Assembly (NCBI GenBank): GCA_032433765.1
Contig: JAVIAB010000159.1
Coordinates: 2,892,342-2,956,341 of the forward strand
From: Megaustenia siamemsis
Lineage: Eukaryota > Mollusca > Gastropoda > Stylommatophora > Ariophantidae
Length of the DNA: 64,000 bases
Direction: 5' to 3'
The stretch's first letter is position 1. Every line of letters starts with the position of its first letter. Both the position numbers and the translations under genes were made by a program. The notes under the pieces are model-generated. The model saw only the letters and a list, made by a program, of their open reading frames with translations. It was not told where the DNA came from and did no database searches. Positions 61,680 through 64,000 of the stretch are shown here, piece by piece.

Positions 61680-63205
61680 TAGTCGGTCATTTAGGGTTCT
61701 CAATGTACGAGTAATGTACTTCCTGCTTTATGTTTGACCGTCATCATCATATTTCACACACATATATAGAATCTAAGATACCAGAGAAGTCGGTCAGTTA
61801 GGGTTCTCGATGTACGAGTAATGTACTTCCTGCTTTATGTTTGACCGTCATCATCATATTTCACACACATATATAGAAGCTAAGATACCAGAGAAGTCGG
61901 TCAGTTAGGGTTCTCGATGTACGAGTAATGTACTTCCTGCTTTATGTTTGACAGTCATCATCATATTTCACACACAAAGATATAGAAGCTAAGATACCAG
62001 AGAAGTCGGTCAGTTAGGGTTCTCGATGTACGAGTAATGTACTTCCTGCTCTATGTTTTACCGCGATCATCATATTTCACACACAAAGATATAGAAGCTA
62101 AGATACCAGAGAAGTCGGTCAGTTAGGGTTCTCGATGTACGAGTAATGTACTTCCTGCTCTATGTTTGACCGCCATCATCATATTTCACACACAAAGATA
62201 TAGAAGCTAAGATACCAGAGAAGTCGGTCAGTTAGGGTTCTCGATGTACGAGTAATGTACTTCCTGCTCTATGTTTGACCGCCATCATCATATTTCACAC
62301 ACAAAGATAAGAAGCTAAGATACCAGAGAAGTCGGTCAGTTAGGGTTCTCGATGTACGAGTAATGTACTTCCTGCTCTATGTTTGACCGCCATCATCATA
62401 TTTCACACACAAAGATATAGAAGCTAAGATACCAGAGAAGTCAGTCAGTTAGGGTTCTCGATGTACGAGTAATGTACTTCCTGCTCTATGTTTGACCGCC
62501 ATCATCATATTTCACACACAAAGATATAGAAGCTAAGATACCAGAGAAGTCGGTCAGTTAGGGTTCTCGATGTACGAGTAATGTACTTCCTGCTCTATGT
62601 TTGACCGCCATCATCATATTTCACACACAAAGATATAGAAGCTAAGATACCAGAGAAGTCGGTCAGTTAGGGTTCTCGATGTACGAGTAATGTACTTCCT
62701 GCTTTATGTTTGACCGCCATCATCATATTTCACACACAAAGATATAGAAGCTAAGATACCAGAGAAGTCGGTCAGTTAGGGTTCTCGATGTACGAGTAAT
62801 GTACTTCCTGCTCTATGTTTGACCGCCATCATCATATTTCACACACAAAGATATAGAAGCTAAGATACCAGAGAAGTCGGTCAGTTAGGGTTCTCGATGT
62901 ACGAGTAATGTACTTCCTGCTCTATGTTTGACCGCCATCATCATATTTCACACACAAAGATATAGAAGCTAAGATACCAGAGAAGTCGGTCAGTTAGGGT
63001 TCTCGATGTACGAGTAATGTACTTCCTGCTTTATGTTTGACCGCCATCATCATATTTCACACACAAAGATATAGAAGCTAAGATACCAGAGAAGTCGGTC
63101 AGTTAGGGTTCTCGATGTACGAGTAATGTACTTCCTGCTTTATGTTTGACCGCCATCATCATATTTCACACACAAAGATATAGAAGCTAAGATACCAGAG
63201 AAGGC
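61680..63205. repeat. 107-110 bp satellite-like array
   Basis: About 14 copies of a 107-110 bp unit (gtcggtcagttagggttctc ... gatgtacgagtaatgtactt ... cctgctctatgtttgaccgc). Divergence is low, with the leftmost two or three copies most diverged (catatataga instead of caaagatata). The longest unit in the window. Right edge sharp at 63205. Confidence 0.94.
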
Positions 63206-63494
63206 TGCCATTGTCACTTATATTGAAGATACGCTTCTTCTCATCTTTGCCTCTCTTTTTCCTTCTTTTTTAACCCTCTTTTTCCTTCTTTTTTAACCCT
63301 CTTTTTCCTTTTTCTTTAACTCACTTTTTCCTCTCTTTTAACCCATATTTTCCTCTCTTTTAACCCACTTTTTCCTCTCTTTTAACCCATTTTTTCCTCT
63401 CTTTTAACCCACTTTTTCCTCTCTTTTTCCTCTCCTTCTGCCCCAGGATTTTTTTCGTCTCACGAACTTCATTAATTATTTCTTTCCTTATGTG

Positions 63495-63543
<49 letters not shown>

Positions 63544-64000
63544 ATTTCTTTTTATCTGCTTTCTTTCTTTTTCTCTATTTTATTCTCTTTTTCCTGTCTT
63601 CTTCATTTCTCCCATAGAACTCCTTTATTTCTTCTCTTCTGTTTCTAACTCGTTACCTCCTTCCTTCCTTCCTTCCTCACTTAATTCCTTCCTTCCTTCC
63701 TTCTTTCTTTCTTTCTTCCTGGCTTTCTTTCCTTCTTTCTTTCTTTCTTCTTCTACTTTTATTCTCTTTCTCCTCCTACATTTTCCTCGTCTCATTATAC
63801 TCAAATATTTCTTTTCTTCTTTTTTCCGCTCTCTCTCTCTATATATCTCTCTCACTTCCTTTCTTCATTTATCTCTTTTACTATATTTATTGGCCTTTAA
63901 ATATAATTAACATAATTTGCTATGGATGATTAACTATATATATATATATATATATAAATTCCTTGCTTTCTTTCTCTCTTTTACAATGGTTCATTACCTT
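63206..64000. repeat. Pyrimidine-rich low-complexity sequence
   Basis: cctctcttttaacccactttt units of about 20 bp (63245-63425), (TC)n at 63502-63539, cttccttccttc runs (63657-63740) and (TA)n near 63935-63956. No gene; the 76-codon Lys/Glu-rich minus frame is a translation of this tract. Confidence 0.85.

Noticed and set aside
61680..63205. Telomere-like ttaggg in the 109-bp units
   Set aside because: Only one ttaggg per 109-bp unit, not in tandem. No telomeric array.

Overview
This window looks like repeat-dense, gene-poor nuclear DNA of an invertebrate animal. No host gene with credible exons was found. The evidence is AT-rich intergenic sequence, dozens of truncated non-LTR retrotransposon (LINE) fragments, a complete Ty3/Gypsy-type LTR retrotransposon, an intact Tc1/mariner-IS630 transposon, a hAT remnant, tRNA-derived SINEs and more than twenty long minisatellite arrays. 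The mix fits a marine lophotrochozoan such as a mollusc, but that is an impression and not a diagnosis. Most long open frames are artefacts of tandem repeats whose unit lacks stops or is a multiple of 3.

Layout. 1-5.3 kb: a 43-bp array, LINE scraps, a 35-bp array, chimeric LINE debris and a 56-bp array. 5.5-10 kb: 28-bp and 29-bp arrays. 10-12.8 kb: a LINE-D fragment carrying a 23-bp array of about 57 units, then LINE-A and LINE-G scraps. 13.4-18.1 kb: a 14-bp array, a SINE with target-site duplication (TSD), a LINE-F scrap and a 51-bp array interrupted by a LINE-A insertion. 18.5-21.8 kb: 19-bp, 54/18-bp and 14-bp arrays. 22.1-34.4 kb: a nest in which one SINE was hit by a LINE-C copy and by an 11.4-kb LTR retrotransposon. 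34.5-39.4 kb: a dispersed repeat, LINE-F, a 1.8-kb pyrimidine tract and a 69-bp array. 39.5-42.3 kb: a LINE-B insertion split by the Tc1/mariner element. 42.4-48.2 kb: LINE-A scraps, a 38-bp array next to LINE-D, and a second 38-bp array inside LINE-B. 48.5-55.8 kb: 51-bp, 41-bp and 80-bp arrays with LINE-E, LINE-B and LINE-A scraps. 55.8-64 kb: the longest LINE-A piece, a 32-bp array, a hAT element, 48-, 37- and 109-bp arrays, then low-complexity DNA.

LINE labels used here are local names. A: C-terminal MLR(I/V)PWTAKK type, RTE-like. B: IQGKR.RGRPRLTWTSNIK type. C: LDVQSYIYLGS.IDKEGG type. D: R.LGHVHR..DGRIPK type. E: FKSNVL(S/T)TLTYA.E.WKT type. F: MKCVRRM.GNSLR type. G: RIKGRPRRSWSQDIK type. 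A, B and G copies end in (GAT)n tails.

The strongest unusual signal is that at least four, probably six or seven, tandem arrays are amplified pieces of LINE 3'-terminal coding sequence. The flanks continue the LINE protein, the unit encodes the next LINE residues, and in one case an unexpanded paralogue lies 35 kb away. Nothing here works as a pathway. The elements are linked by insertion history, which can be read from nested TSDs.
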